The translations under genes were made by a program, and so were the position numbers. A stretch of 64,000 nucleotides of DNA from JBGTFE01 sp036403235 (GTDB lineage: Bacteria; Acidobacteriota; Blastocatellia; Pyrinomonadales; Pyrinomonadaceae), in contig DASWRI010000070.1 of assembly GCA_036403235.1 (NCBI GenBank), positions 37,960-101,959 on the forward strand, given 5' to 3'. Under the pieces are notes generated by a model. That model ran no database searches. It saw only the letters and a list, made by a program, of their open reading frames with translations, and had not been told where the DNA came from. Of this stretch, positions 8,617-16,996 are shown one piece after another. Within the stretch, counting starts at the first letter, position 1. The number at the start of each line of letters is the position of its first letter.

Positions 8617-9702
8617 ATGAAGCCTTTTAAGATTAGAAACATCGAGATAAATCCGCCGCTTACCCTCTCGCCGATGGCGGGCGTGACGGACTACACGTTC
8701 CGGCGTCTTATCAAGCGGCGCGGCGGCGTCGGGCTGGTCGTGTCCGAATTTATCTCGGTCGAAGGACTGACGCGCGGCAACCCGAAATCACGCCGCCAGA
8801 TGCGCTTTGACGAAGAGGAGCGCCCGTTTGCCGTACAGATTTTCGGCGGTCAGGTCGAGCGGATGGTTCTCGGCGCGGAGCTGGCCGAAGAAGAAGGCGC
8901 GGACATTCTCGACATTAACTGCGGCTGTCCCGCGCCGAAGGTCGTCAAACACGGCGGCGGCTCGGCGCTTCTGAAAGATTTGCCGCGGCTCGAAAATATC
9001 TTAAAGGAAATAAAAAAAGCGATTTCGATTCCGCTGACGATGAAAATGCGCGTCGGCTACACGGACGCTTCGATAAACTGCGTCGAGGTGGCAAAAATGG
9101 TCGAGCAGTGCGGCGTCGAGCACATCCAGGTTCACGGCCGTACGCGCGAGCAGGGCTACAAAGGCATGGCAAACTGGGATTTGATTCGCGCGGTCAAAGA
9201 AGCGGTCTCGATTCCCGTCTCGGGCAACGGCGACATTACGACGATTGAATACGGCCTGAAACGCTGGCAGGAAACCGGCGTTGACGGAATTTTAATCGGG
9301 CGCGGCGCGATGCAGAACCCATGGATTTTCCGGCAGTTTGCGGACGCGCTCGCCGGACGCGCGCCGTATCAGCCGGACTTGGCGGAGAAAAAAGCGGTTC
9401 TGCTCGAATTTTTCGAAATGGTCAGCGAAGAAATGCCCGAAATCGTCGCTCTCGGCAAAATGAAACAGCTTGCCGGGCAATTTACCAAAGGCCTCGTCGG
9501 CGGCGCGCAGTTTCGCCAGACGCTTTATCATTCGCACTCGGCCGAGGAGATTCTCGATAACATTACGATTTACTTTGAAACTTTGACCGCCCAAAGCACT
9601 TTCGGCGACGGCATTACCGAAGCCGACAAAGATTTGGCGATTGAATCGTGCGACGCGTTTTCAAATGACGAGATTTCCTGTAATGTAGCAGTCGCAAGTT
9701 AA
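8617..9702 (+). CDS. dusB: tRNA-dihydrouridine synthase B
   Basis: An FMN-dependent reductase that converts uridine in the tRNA D-loop to dihydrouridine. ATG at 8617 is preferred over the in-frame TTG at 8614. The TIM barrel starts with LSPMAGVTDYTFRRLIKRRG; the catalytic cysteine is in DINCGCPAPKV (about residue 100), VHGRTREQGYKG and GNGDITT contribute to FMN and phosphate binding, and RGAMQNPWIF closes the barrel. The helical C-terminal domain is complete. Length (361 aa) is slightly longer than the usual 320-340. A weak promoter TTGACT (8569) may serve it. Confidence 0.96.
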   Translation: MKPFKIRNIEINPPLTLSPMAGVTDYTFRRLIKRRGGVGLVVSEFISVEGLTRGNPKSRRQMRFDEEERPFAVQIFGGQVERMVLGAELAEEEGADILDINCGCPAPKVVKHGGGSALLKDLPRLENILKEIKKAISIPLTMKMRVGYTDASINCVEVAKMVEQCGVEHIQVHGRTREQGYKGMANWDLIRAVKEAVSIPVSGNGDITTIEYGLKRWQETGVDGILIGRGAMQNPWIFRQFADALAGRAPYQPDLAEKKAVLLEFFEMVSEEMPEIVALGKMKQLAGQFTKGLVGGAQFRQTLYHSHSAEEILDNITIYFETLTAQSTFGDGITEADKDLAIESCDAFSNDEISCNVAVAS

Positions 9703-9724
9703 TTTTCTGTAGAGGTACCCCAAT

Positions 9725-10570
9725 ATGAAAATCTTTAAATTATCGACACTTTTCGTGTTGTCTTTGCTGCTCTGCGCGTTTGCGGTTTCGGCGCAGAAAA
9801 TGAAGCCCGAAGACATTTTGTCGAAACATCTCGAATCAATCGGAACGAGCGCGGCGCGCGCCGCCGTGAAAAGTCAGATTGCCGTCGGCGATATAACCGT
9901 CCAATATATAACTCGGAAAAATCAGACGGCGCAGGGACGAGCCGTTTTTGCTTCGAGCGGCGCGAAAAACTTTTTCGGCATGAACTTGAATGCCGCCGAT
10001 TACACGATGGATAGATTCAGTTTTGACGGCAGCAAATCCAAAGCGAGCTATGTTCGCGCCGGAACGCGCTCGGTGCTCGGCAATTTTCTTCTTTCAAACG
10101 ACGTTATTCTCAAAGAAAGTCTGCTCGGCGGAACGCTTGCGACTTCGTGGGCGCTGTTTGATGTCGAAAGCAGAAAGGCGAAATTGTCTTTCGACGGCAC
10201 AAAAAAAATCAACGGCAAAGAAACGTATGTTCTCAGTTATTCGCCGAAAGCCGGTGACGTCAGTATCAAATTGTACTTCGACAAGGAAACTTTTCGACAC
10301 GTCAGAACCGAATACAAACGCACGTTTTCGGCCGCAATCGGACTCACACCGAACGATTCGGCGAAATACGACGAAGGCCGCCTGACGGTGACGGAAGATT
10401 TTTCGGATTTCAAAAAGGAAAAGGATTTAACTCTGCCGCACGGATATCGCTTAAATTACTCGATAATCGGTCAAAACGGCACGAACGAGATTGAATGGAA
10501 GGTCAACCTGACCGAGTTTGCCTTTAATCAAACGCTCGACGAAAAAACTTTCGACGCCGAGGCAAATTAG
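9725..10570 (+). CDS. Secreted LolA-like (outer-membrane lipoprotein sorting-like) protein
   Basis: 281 residues, signal peptide 1-22 (ending VSAQ), then a beta-rich domain with the pattern of LolA/LolB-like lipid carriers: DILSKHLESIGT near the N-terminus, then alternating strands, with INGKETYVLSYSPKAGDVSIKLYFDKETF in the centre. It is one of three such proteins here (with 11118 and 15248). They probably handle lipids or lipoproteins in the periplasm, but the substrate cannot be inferred. The next gene starts 3 nt downstream. Confidence 0.7.
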   Translation: MKIFKLSTLFVLSLLLCAFAVSAQKMKPEDILSKHLESIGTSAARAAVKSQIAVGDITVQYITRKNQTAQGRAVFASSGAKNFFGMNLNAADYTMDRFSFDGSKSKASYVRAGTRSVLGNFLLSNDVILKESLLGGTLATSWALFDVESRKAKLSFDGTKKINGKETYVLSYSPKAGDVSIKLYFDKETFRHVRTEYKRTFSAAIGLTPNDSAKYDEGRLTVTEDFSDFKKEKDLTLPHGYRLNYSIIGQNGTNEIEWKVNLTEFAFNQTLDEKTFDAEAN

Positions 10571-10573
10571 TTT

Positions 10574-11035
10574 ATGAAAAAGCACAAACTTTTTTTTATC
10601 GCGGCGCTGATTTTTCTCGCCGCCGGCGTCTGTCCGGCACAGGCCGTCACGAAAACGAAAATTACGCCGGTTTCTGATAAACCGGGCGCGCAGGCGATTA
10701 AAGCTTCCGCCGCTTACGCCGAAGTGCTCCTGCAGAAAACCGAATTGAGCGCCGAGCTCGAAAATTTACTGCTCGATTTTACGGACGAATATCCGAAAGT
10801 AAAAGAGCTTCGCTTTGAAGTCGGTCTTTTGCAAAAGGATTTGGAAAAACTGCTCGCCGTTTCCGACGCTTCGCGCCTTACTACGCCGCTCGGCAAGCTG
10901 CTCGTCCGCCGCGCCCAGCTCGCGACCGACGTCTGGAATCTGCAAACGCAGTATAACGACGACCACCCGGACGTAAAACGCGCCAAGCGCAAGGTCGAAA
11001 TTTTTGAGCAGGCGATTAAAGAAATTCTGCCGTGA
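10574..11035 (+). CDS. Small secreted coiled-coil protein with duplicated YPKVKEL/HPDVKRA motif
   Basis: 153 residues with a signal peptide (1-23). The mature part is mostly helical and contains two related segments, DEYPKVKELRFEVGLL and DDHPDVKRAKRKVEIF, each starting an amphipathic helix. The HPDVK motif resembles helices of Wzz/GumC polysaccharide co-polymerases, but no transmembrane or kinase part is present, so the similarity may be structural only. Spaced 3 nt from the LolA-like gene, so likely one transcript. Confidence 0.65.
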   Translation: MKKHKLFFIAALIFLAAGVCPAQAVTKTKITPVSDKPGAQAIKASAAYAEVLLQKTELSAELENLLLDFTDEYPKVKELRFEVGLLQKDLEKLLAVSDASRLTTPLGKLLVRRAQLATDVWNLQTQYNDDHPDVKRAKRKVEIFEQAIKEILP

Positions 11036-11040
11036 TTTTT

Positions 11041-11103
11041 AGCCGCGAATTACACGAATCGGGAAAGCAATAATAATTCATGTTCTCCGTGTAATTCGCG
11101 GCT
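11041..11103. repeat. Perfect 16-bp inverted repeat between secreted-protein genes
   Basis: Arms AGCCGCGAATTACACG (11041-11056) and its exact complement (11088-11103) around a 31-nt loop. The same word family (GCCACGAAT-ACACGAA) recurs in the junctions at 28990 and 38053. No T-run follows, so it is not an obvious terminator. Confidence 0.85.
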
Positions 11104-11117
11104 AACTTTTTTAAATT

Positions 11118-12611
11118 ATGAACCGAACTTTACACGCTCTGATTTTAATCTGCTCGATTTTCGCGGCGGACGCGGCGGCGCAGTCGGCGAATAAAATCCT
11201 GAAACAGGCGGAAAAGGCGCTCGGCGGCGCGCGCGTCTGGCAGTCGCTTAAAACTTCACAGAAAAAAGGTACAATCACGCGCTTAAAAGACGGCGCGAGC
11301 GGCGCGTTTTTGATGCAGACGGCCGCGCCCAATTTCTTTAACGAAAGCTATGATTTAAACGGTTTCGAAATCGAATCGGGCTACAACGGGAAATCCGGCT
11401 GGATGCGCGACTCGCGCGAAGGGCTGCAGACCTTGACGGGGAAAACGAGCGCGGACTTTCAAGCCGAATCCGCTTTCAGAAATAATCTCTGGCTCAATTA
11501 CAAAAAGGAAAAAGCGAAAATCGTCAGCTGCGGGCAAACGAGAATCGGCGAGAGCGCGGCCAATTGCGTAAATTACACGACCGCCAAAGGCGTTTCGATA
11601 AAATTATATTTCGACGCCGCCAGCAATCTGCTGCTCCGCGAGGAAATTCCCGCCGGAGATTCCTCAAAAACGTTCGATTACGCCGATTATCGCAAAATCG
11701 AAGGTGTCTTCGAGCCTTTTGCCGTCAGTGCAAAATTCGGCGAAGAAGTTTATCGAATCCAGTTTGAAACCGTCACGCACAATCAATCAATTGCGCAGAC
11801 GGATTTCGATTTTCCAAACATTTCGGGCGAGCCTTTGCCGGATATTCAGGCATTCTTACGCGATTTGCAGGCGAACGAAGACAAAATAGAAGCGATACTG
11901 GAAAATTATTCCTACACGCAGAAAATCACCGCGCGCGAGCTCGGCGACGACGGTCGTTTGCGCGAAAAAGAATCGGAAACTTATCAGCTCTCGTTTTACA
12001 AAGGCAACCGGATTAGACGATTAATCGAGAAAAACGGCAAGCCGCTCGGCGAAAAACAGCAGGCCGACGAGGACGAAAAAGTTCAGAAAAACCTGGCCGA
12101 GGTCGAAAAACGAATGGCGCGCAAGGAAAAGGACGAGGACGAAAACAATCGCCGGGTTTCGATTGCCGAAACGCTGCGCGCCTCGCTTCTGAAAAATCCG
12201 CGCCGCGAGCATTTTCGCGGGCGCGACGTGGTCGTTTTCGATTTCGAGCCGAATCCGAGCTTTGATATGAAAAATGCCAAAAGCATGCTCAAGTTTTTCG
12301 GCAAAGTCGGCGGCGTGATGTGGATTGACGCGCAGGACAAACAGGTCGTACGCGTCGAGGCTTCGCTTTTCGACAACTTCAAAATCGGCGGCGGTCTGCT
12401 GGCGAATCTAAAAAAAGGCGCGACTTTTATGATGGAGCAGGAGCGCGTCAACGAAGAAATCTGGCTTCCCTCGTCGGTCGACGTCAATATGTCGGTCAAG
12501 GTTTTTCTGGTCAAAGGAATTAATCTGAATCAGACGGTGAAATATTACAATTACCGGAAATTTACGACCGAAGTCACCGACACGAAAATCGACGACGTTA
12601 AGAAGCCTTAA
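11118..12611 (+). CDS. Secreted two-module LolA-like protein
   Basis: 497 residues, signal peptide 1-21. The first half (about 22-235) is a LolA-like module (ILKQAEKALGGARVWQSLK, IKLYFDAASNLLLREEI, ADYRKIEGVFEPFAV). The second half (about 240-497) begins VEKRMARKEKDEDEN-type charged helices and then a further beta-rich module (VVVFDFEPNPSF, VMWIDAQDKQVVRVEAS, VNEEIWLPSSVDV), also of lipoprotein-sorting type. The central Lys/Glu-rich helix at about 290-335 is unusual. Followed by a strong bidirectional terminator. Role in lipid or lipoprotein transport is inference. Confidence 0.7.
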   Translation: MNRTLHALILICSIFAADAAAQSANKILKQAEKALGGARVWQSLKTSQKKGTITRLKDGASGAFLMQTAAPNFFNESYDLNGFEIESGYNGKSGWMRDSREGLQTLTGKTSADFQAESAFRNNLWLNYKKEKAKIVSCGQTRIGESAANCVNYTTAKGVSIKLYFDAASNLLLREEIPAGDSSKTFDYADYRKIEGVFEPFAVSAKFGEEVYRIQFETVTHNQSIAQTDFDFPNISGEPLPDIQAFLRDLQANEDKIEAILENYSYTQKITARELGDDGRLREKESETYQLSFYKGNRIRRLIEKNGKPLGEKQQADEDEKVQKNLAEVEKRMARKEKDEDENNRRVSIAETLRASLLKNPRREHFRGRDVVVFDFEPNPSFDMKNAKSMLKFFGKVGGVMWIDAQDKQVVRVEASLFDNFKIGGGLLANLKKGATFMMEQERVNEEIWLPSSVDVNMSVKVFLVKGINLNQTVKYYNYRKFTTEVTDTKIDDVKKP

Positions 12612-12616
12612 AAATC

Positions 12617-12655
12617 AAAAAAGCGGGACGTTTATTCGACGTCCCGCTTTTTTTT
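12617..12655. terminator. Bidirectional Rho-independent terminator
   Basis: AGCGGGACGT (12622-12631) pairs with ACGTCCCGCT (12639-12648) over a 7-nt loop, with an A-run before and a run of T after. Placed between two convergent genes, it can serve both. Confidence 0.92.
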
Positions 12656-12686
12656 GAAGAAAATATTTTTTTTTCAGCTTATCAGT

Positions 12687-13508
12687 TTATTTGTTCTGCA
12701 GCTTTATTTCGAGCTTTTCCGCGCCGCGCGCGATGGTCAGCTTTCCGCTGTAGCTTTTCTTTGCCGGAATCGTTTCGCTTGCCAGAGCACTACCGTCTAT
12801 CGCTTCGATAACATCGTCCGTCTTGACGCCCGCATTGGCGGCCTTGCTGTTTTCCGCGACGGATTTTACTTTCCATTTATTGTCCGAAAAAGCGGCGTCG
12901 ATGCCGATAATCAATAAAACGTCTTTTACCTGATTGAATTTGTTCGGCGTAAAACCGTTCGGCAGCAGCGGATTTGCGTTGGCTACCGCCGAATCGCGCG
13001 AACCGCCGCCGTTATTTTCCATTTTCGGCTTTTCGGTTTTCGGTTTTTCGATGTTTGCGGCTAATTCCGAATCTTTCGGAAAGACGCGCGTTTCTTTTTT
13101 AGACGCATTCGCCGTATTTTCAAAGCTCGGCGGCGGTGGATTAGCGTCGTCGGCAACAAATTGCTCTTTCGGCTGAGCGGCGCTCGCCGAGTTTATATTT
13201 TCGATTGGCGGCAGGGCGCGATTGGCGGCCAGCGGCGGCGCGGAGATTTGGTCAACGCTATACAAGCCGTTAATCACCAAAACGGCGAGAACGATAATCG
13301 CCAGACACAAAGGCGCGACATAGCGCAATAACGGAAACCAGCCGGTTTTTTGCCTCTCGGGCGCACCGCGCGCGATTCGCGCCTTGAGACGAAAATCGAA
13401 ATCCTTCGGCGCTTCGACGCGCTTTAAATCGGAGAGCATCAGTCGAACTTTTTCGTCCTCAACGCTCAAAATTTCATTTTCTTCCGTTTGGAAGTTTTTA
13501 TTACTCAT
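12687..13508 (-). CDS. Putative anti-sigma factor with periplasmic PDZ domain
   Basis: 273 residues directly downstream (4-nt gap) of the ECF sigma gene. Residues 1-60 are cytoplasmic, with a helical segment (KVRLMLSDLKRVEAPKDFDFRLKAR as two short motifs); a transmembrane helix follows (about 63-82: YVAPLCLAIIVLAVLVI). A long Pro/Ala/Asn/Glu-rich linker (about 90-185) leads to a C-terminal PDZ-like domain (about 195-273: IGIDAAFSD, VAENSKAANAGVKTDDVIEAIDG). The order cytosolic helix, membrane helix, periplasmic sensor is that of membrane anti-sigma factors; a PDZ in place of the usual sensor is unusual. The anti-sigma role comes from gene position and topology. Confidence 0.72.
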   Translation of the reverse strand: MSNKNFQTEENEILSVEDEKVRLMLSDLKRVEAPKDFDFRLKARIARGAPERQKTGWFPLLRYVAPLCLAIIVLAVLVINGLYSVDQISAPPLAANRALPPIENINSASAAQPKEQFVADDANPPPPSFENTANASKKETRVFPKDSELAANIEKPKTEKPKMENNGGGSRDSAVANANPLLPNGFTPNKFNQVKDVLLIIGIDAAFSDNKWKVKSVAENSKAANAGVKTDDVIEAIDGSALASETIPAKKSYSGKLTIARGAEKLEIKLQNK

Positions 13509-13512
13509 TAAA

Positions 13513-14145
13513 TTAAAAATAATGCTTCAATTTCTCTTTCAAAAGCCCGCGCGCGCGGCTGATGCGCGATTTTGTCGTGCCCAGACCGAGCTCCAAAATC
13601 CGCGCGATTTCCTCGTAAGTCTTGCCCTCGACGTCGCGCAGAACAATCGGCGCGCGGTATTTGTCCGGCAAAGTCTCGATGGCGCGCGCAATCGTGCGGC
13701 TTTTTTCGTCGCCGAGCAGCTGCGCGTCCGGCAGAGGCTTTTCGTCAGGCGGCTGAAAATCCTTCGATTCCTCGCCCGCAAACTGCAAAAGTCCGGTCAG
13801 CGAAATCAGTTTTCGGCGCTTGCGCTTGCGAATTTCGCTGATGGCCAGATTCGTCGCAATCCGGTAAATATACGTCGAAAACGCGTATTCCGTATGATAA
13901 CGCTCGATGGCGAAATAGACGCGAACGAACGTTTCCTGCGCCAAATCGACGGCTTCCTCGTAATCGTTCAAAAAGCGATATAAATAATTCGTTATCGGGT
14001 TTCGATAACGATTGACGATTTCGGCAAACGCCGTTTCGTCGCCCTGTTTGGTGGCTTCAATTAGCTGGTGGTCGGACAATTTTTCAGCAGGCACGAAAGA
14101 TTTTGATACCTCCGCGCTTGCAATTTCGATTTTGTCCAGAGCCAT
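13513..14145 (-). CDS. ECF RNA polymerase sigma factor (RpoE-like)
   Basis: 210 residues. Sigma-2 is at about 25-95 (DETAFAEIVNRYRNPITNYLYRF, AVDLAQETFVRVYFAIERY, FSTYIYRIATNLAIS EIRKRKRR pattern) and sigma-4 at about 145-205 (IETLPDKYRAPIVLRDVEGK, TYEEIARILELGLGTTKSRI). No sigma-1 or sigma-3. The start MALDKIEIAS is kept; a 20-residue N-terminal extension precedes sigma-2. It is translated ahead of the PDZ membrane protein, the classical sigma/anti-sigma order. Target genes unknown; the secreted gene upstream (14317) may belong to the unit. Confidence 0.93.
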   Translation of the reverse strand: MALDKIEIASAEVSKSFVPAEKLSDHQLIEATKQGDETAFAEIVNRYRNPITNYLYRFLNDYEEAVDLAQETFVRVYFAIERYHTEYAFSTYIYRIATNLAISEIRKRKRRKLISLTGLLQFAGEESKDFQPPDEKPLPDAQLLGDEKSRTIARAIETLPDKYRAPIVLRDVEGKTYEEIARILELGLGTTKSRISRARGLLKEKLKHYF

Positions 14146-14238
14146 ACACGCATATTATTTTTACAACAGAAACTTAATCAAAACAAAAGCCGCTTCACAT
14201 TTTGAAACACGCGCGATTTTCGCAAAGGTTGCAAAAAT

Positions 14239-14322
14239 AGCGAAAAGCGAATAGTGAAAAGTGAATAGTTTAAGAATAAATTCCTGCATTTTTCACTATT
14301 CGCTTTTAGTTTTTCACTATTC
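14239..14322. repeat. Heptad inverted repeat (GCGAAAA/GTGAATA units)
   Basis: Left arm 14239-14268 reads as GCGAAAA-GCGAATA-GTGAAAA-GTGAATA heptamers; the right arm 14290-14322 is the complement. 16 bp (14243-14258) pair without mismatch. The right arm contains the stop codon (14317-14319) and last codons of the upstream gene. Confidence 0.83.
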
Positions 14323-14919
14323 CTCCGCCGGCCTGACGGTTAAAACCAGAAACATTAATTCATCGGCCTTCGATGTCGAAAGGCTTCCGACGACGGTCGG
14401 GACATTCTCGCTTAGACTGAATTTTGTAAGATTAAGCCCGATTGATTCATAGCTGACGTCGCTTTCGCCCTTGCTTGTCACGACAACCGGAATTCGCGCG
14501 CCAAAACTGAAGTTTTGAAACTGAATCGAATTTTGTCCTTTTGCATCGGGCGAGCTTTTTAAGCCGACGAGCTTCCATTCGGAAAAAACGGGCGTCGTGC
14601 TCGATTGACTCTGGCTCAAATCGCTGAGCATTCCTTTATGCTCGACCGCGAACGAAGTTCTTTCGACATAGGTTTGCGCGAGCCGGTAATCGGAAAAAGA
14701 ATAGTTCGTTTTCAGCTTTCTGAGAACGTTCGAGAGCGCCGCCGGAGTCGTGTTCCTGCCTATATTCGAAGCAATCAGGATTTGCAGAACGACTTCGTAG
14801 CTCGGTTCGGCCCGCGATTGCTGATTTTGACTTTCGGTTTGCGCCAAAGACGTGACCGGGCTCAAAAGTCCGGTTAGAAAAAATACGGCGATTAAAAAAA
14901 TAAATCTCAGTTTGTTCAT
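14317..14919 (-). CDS. Small secreted protein of unknown function
   Basis: 200 residues with a signal peptide (1-26, ending SLAQ) and a Gln/Ser-rich start. The C-terminal 80 residues (QNFSFGARIPVVVTSKGESD, ENVPTVVGSLSTSKADELMF then VLTVRP) recall the beta-strand ending of secretin domains, but the protein is far too short for a secretin and the resemblance is weak. Transcribed toward the ECF sigma gene with a heptad hairpin between. AGGAG lies just ahead of the ATG at 14919. Confidence 0.65.
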   Translation of the reverse strand: MNKLRFIFLIAVFFLTGLLSPVTSLAQTESQNQQSRAEPSYEVVLQILIASNIGRNTTPAALSNVLRKLKTNYSFSDYRLAQTYVERTSFAVEHKGMLSDLSQSQSSTTPVFSEWKLVGLKSSPDAKGQNSIQFQNFSFGARIPVVVTSKGESDVSYESIGLNLTKFSLSENVPTVVGSLSTSKADELMFLVLTVRPAEE

Positions 14920-15247
14920 TGGGTTCTCCTAATAGAAAGTATTTCGCTCTTTCAAACCTCTTTCACCGACCAGCCGAAATTTAGTTGCAAAACTTTTTCT
15001 GAAATTTATTTTTCTCTTTTTTCTGGCGATACCTACTCATTTCATTCCGTTATCGTCTCTTTTCGACGCGAGAACGTCTGAAATCAGACGATAACCTCTG
15101 AATTCAGACGATTGCGTCTTTCGGAAAAGCGTTAACGCCTGAATTCAGACGATAACGACTATTTAAAATAAAAAATCGTCTGAATTCAGAGGAGTTCCTC
15201 TGTTTTCAGACGATTTCGCGTATTTTTGTAAATTATTTAACGCCGGA
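14920..15247. other. 328-nt intergenic region, mostly repeat array B
   Basis: Between the divergently placed stop of the 15248 gene and the start of the 14317-14919 gene. It holds the 21-nt array at 15033-15219. The segment 14920-15032 contains TGCAACTAAATTTCGG (near 14985 on the minus strand), conceivably an ECF-type promoter for the minus-strand gene. No ORF of interest seen. Confidence 0.6.
15033..15219. repeat. Intergenic 21-nt period repeat array B
   Basis: Nine consecutive units with starts at 15033, 15054, 15075, 15096, 15117, 15138, 15159, 15179 and 15199: seven of 21 nt or trailing 21, two of 20. The best units read CTGAATTCAGACGATAAC, so each also contains the palindrome CTGAATTCAG. 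The core ATTCAGACGATAAC is close to ATTCAGGCGATAGT in array C. Not translated convincingly. Confidence 0.85.
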
Positions 15248-16051
15248 CTAGCTGCCCTGAAATATGCTTTCTTCAATCTTCAACCCGAAGGAGACTGTCG
15301 CCACTTCGGTTTCTTCGATTTGCTTGTCGTCGGCCCAGAGAACCGAGCGAAACGGGACGAGCGTTCCCTGCGCGTAGTTGTAATCGTAAAACTTGCGCAT
15401 ATATTTGACGCCTCCTTCGGTGTATTCGAGATGCATCACGCGGTAGGTTTTCGTGCTCACATAAAAGCGCGTCTTGCGATTTTGCTTGTCGGTCACGTCG
15501 AGACGATAAAATTCGACGCCCATAATTTTTTCCTTGCCGTCGAGCGCGAGCGCCGCGCCGTTTTCCTTGTAGCGCAGAAGCACTTCGAGACCGTGCCAGA
15601 TTTGATTTTGAAACGCGTTCAGAATATCGCCGCGCGGCGTGAAAATCGCGTCGTTGTAAATTCCGAAAATTTTATCGTCCTTGTAAATCAAAGCGTAGCG
15701 CGAGCTCGGATATTCCTGATTGAGGCGAATGCGCTCTTTGTCGAGCGTATCGGCGCGCATAATCCAGCGCTCGTAGTTGGCTTTTTCGTCCTTTCCTTCG
15801 CTGTTGACGATAGTTACTGTGCCGCGCTCTAACGTGGTTTTTCTGATTTGATTGAGATTTTCCCGGCCGCGGAAACCGCCGTAAAGAAAAATTACCGATT
15901 CGGCTACCTGCTCGGCCGTACTCGCGCCTTTGGTCAAATCGGTCGGCGTCGGCGTCGGTTTTTTCGTGACCGTCGCCTGTGCGGAAGCGATTGAAACGCT
16001 CAGCAAACAGGTCAGAGTAAGTAATATAAAAGTCTTAAAACGCAAAAACAC
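15248..16051 (-). CDS. Secreted LolA-like protein
   Basis: A GTG start at 16051 is preferred because GAGGAG sits 8 nt upstream; the longest frame starts 18 codons earlier without such support. 267 residues: signal peptide (about 1-25), a Thr/Pro linker (KKPTPTPTDL), then a beta-rich domain with VNSEGKDEKANYERWIMR, FYRLDVTDKQNRKTRFYVST and MRKFYDYNYAQGTLVPF, the layout of outer-membrane lipoprotein-sorting-like proteins. Third member of that group in the window. Downstream of it lies repeat array B. Confidence 0.72.
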   Translation of the reverse strand: MFLRFKTFILLTLTCLLSVSIASAQATVTKKPTPTPTDLTKGASTAEQVAESVIFLYGGFRGRENLNQIRKTTLERGTVTIVNSEGKDEKANYERWIMRADTLDKERIRLNQEYPSSRYALIYKDDKIFGIYNDAIFTPRGDILNAFQNQIWHGLEVLLRYKENGAALALDGKEKIMGVEFYRLDVTDKQNRKTRFYVSTKTYRVMHLEYTEGGVKYMRKFYDYNYAQGTLVPFRSVLWADDKQIEETEVATVSFGLKIEESIFQGS

Positions 16052-16234
16052 TAATGATTCTCCTCGAAAATTTGTCGAAAATTTAACTCTTGCGGATTGT
16101 AGCACAAACTATCGAAAACAACACTTTCCGTACAATTCGGACTGAATAAATTGATGAAATTTTCTCAAATTAAGATGCTCGCAATAACCGAATTTGGTAA
16201 ATAAGAAATATAAAATCTATAATTTCAACAGAAT

Positions 16235-16846
16235 ATGAGCGGCAAAATTCAAAATCTGCTTGAACAGGCAAATTATTCCGTGACCGAAGACAGCTCGGTA
16301 AATCTCGCCAAACGCGTTTTTCCGGACGAAACCGAGGCGAAAGCTTTTTTCAAACAGACGCGAGAAAAGCTTCTGAATATCGACGAATGGAATAAAAACT
16401 CGACGCCTTCGAATTACGAATTATTCGACGACGCGGGACGTTTATGCGAGCGGAAAATATTAGACACGGGCAAATTTATACGCATCACCGTCAAAGCTTC
16501 GGGCAAACACGACTGGGTAAAAATTTTGAACGTTTACGAAGCCGCCGGCGAATTTGTAATAACCGTCAGCCCGTCTTACGACCCGACCGAAAATCCGCCG
16601 GACAAAACCGTCACGTCGCATTTTTTCAAGTCGGAAGCGACCAACAATTTTTGTCTTCAGAAGGACGATAAAAGCGTCGCGCTCTATGTCATCGGGCTAA
16701 ACGAAAAAGCGAACGTAAAAGAAACTGACAACTTAATCGAAGCCGCCCGTAATCTTGCCGCCGCCAATTTCGGCTATTATCTCGGACTCCAAAAAGCGAT
16801 GTGGAAAGAGTTTTGCGCGCGCTTTCTGGAAATAGAGGAGAATTGA
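16235..16846 (+). CDS. Conserved-looking cytoplasmic protein of unknown function
   Basis: 203 residues, no signal peptide or membrane segment. A mixed alpha/beta pattern: N-terminal helices (EAKAFFKQTREKLLNIDEW), a strand-rich centre (KFIRITVKASGKHDWVKI, EFVITVSPSYDPTENPPDK) and a C-terminal helix (NLAAANFGYYLGLQKAMWKE). No domain recognised. Its stop codon is immediately followed by a CACAGAG-type inverted repeat. Confidence 0.65.
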   Translation: MSGKIQNLLEQANYSVTEDSSVNLAKRVFPDETEAKAFFKQTREKLLNIDEWNKNSTPSNYELFDDAGRLCERKILDTGKFIRITVKASGKHDWVKILNVYEAAGEFVITVSPSYDPTENPPDKTVTSHFFKSEATNNFCLQKDDKSVALYVIGLNEKANVKETDNLIEAARNLAAANFGYYLGLQKAMWKEFCARFLEIEEN

Positions 16847-16985
16847 ACCACAGAGAGCACAAGAGAACACAGAGATTTTCAAGACAGGAATTAATCGCAG
16901 ATAACGCAGATAAAAAGAAGATATTATCCTGTAAATCCTACCCGTCGTGTTTGAATTTCCGCTGTGCTCTCTATGTCCTCCATGG
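16847..16985. repeat. CACAGAG-type heptad inverted repeat with inner stem
   Basis: Outer arms: ACCACAGAGAGCACAAGAG (from 16847) and the loosely complementary GCTGTGCTCTCTATGTCC ending CCATGGT (to 16985). An inner pair GACAGGA/TATCCTGT (about 16882 and 16926) makes a second stem. The right arm ends just upstream of the trmL start. Confidence 0.75.
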
Positions 16986-16996
16986 TAAAACAGATT

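Noticed and set aside
15033..15219. CRISPR array
   Set aside because: Period is 21 nt with no repeat/spacer distinction and no cas genes nearby; the other two arrays behave likewise.
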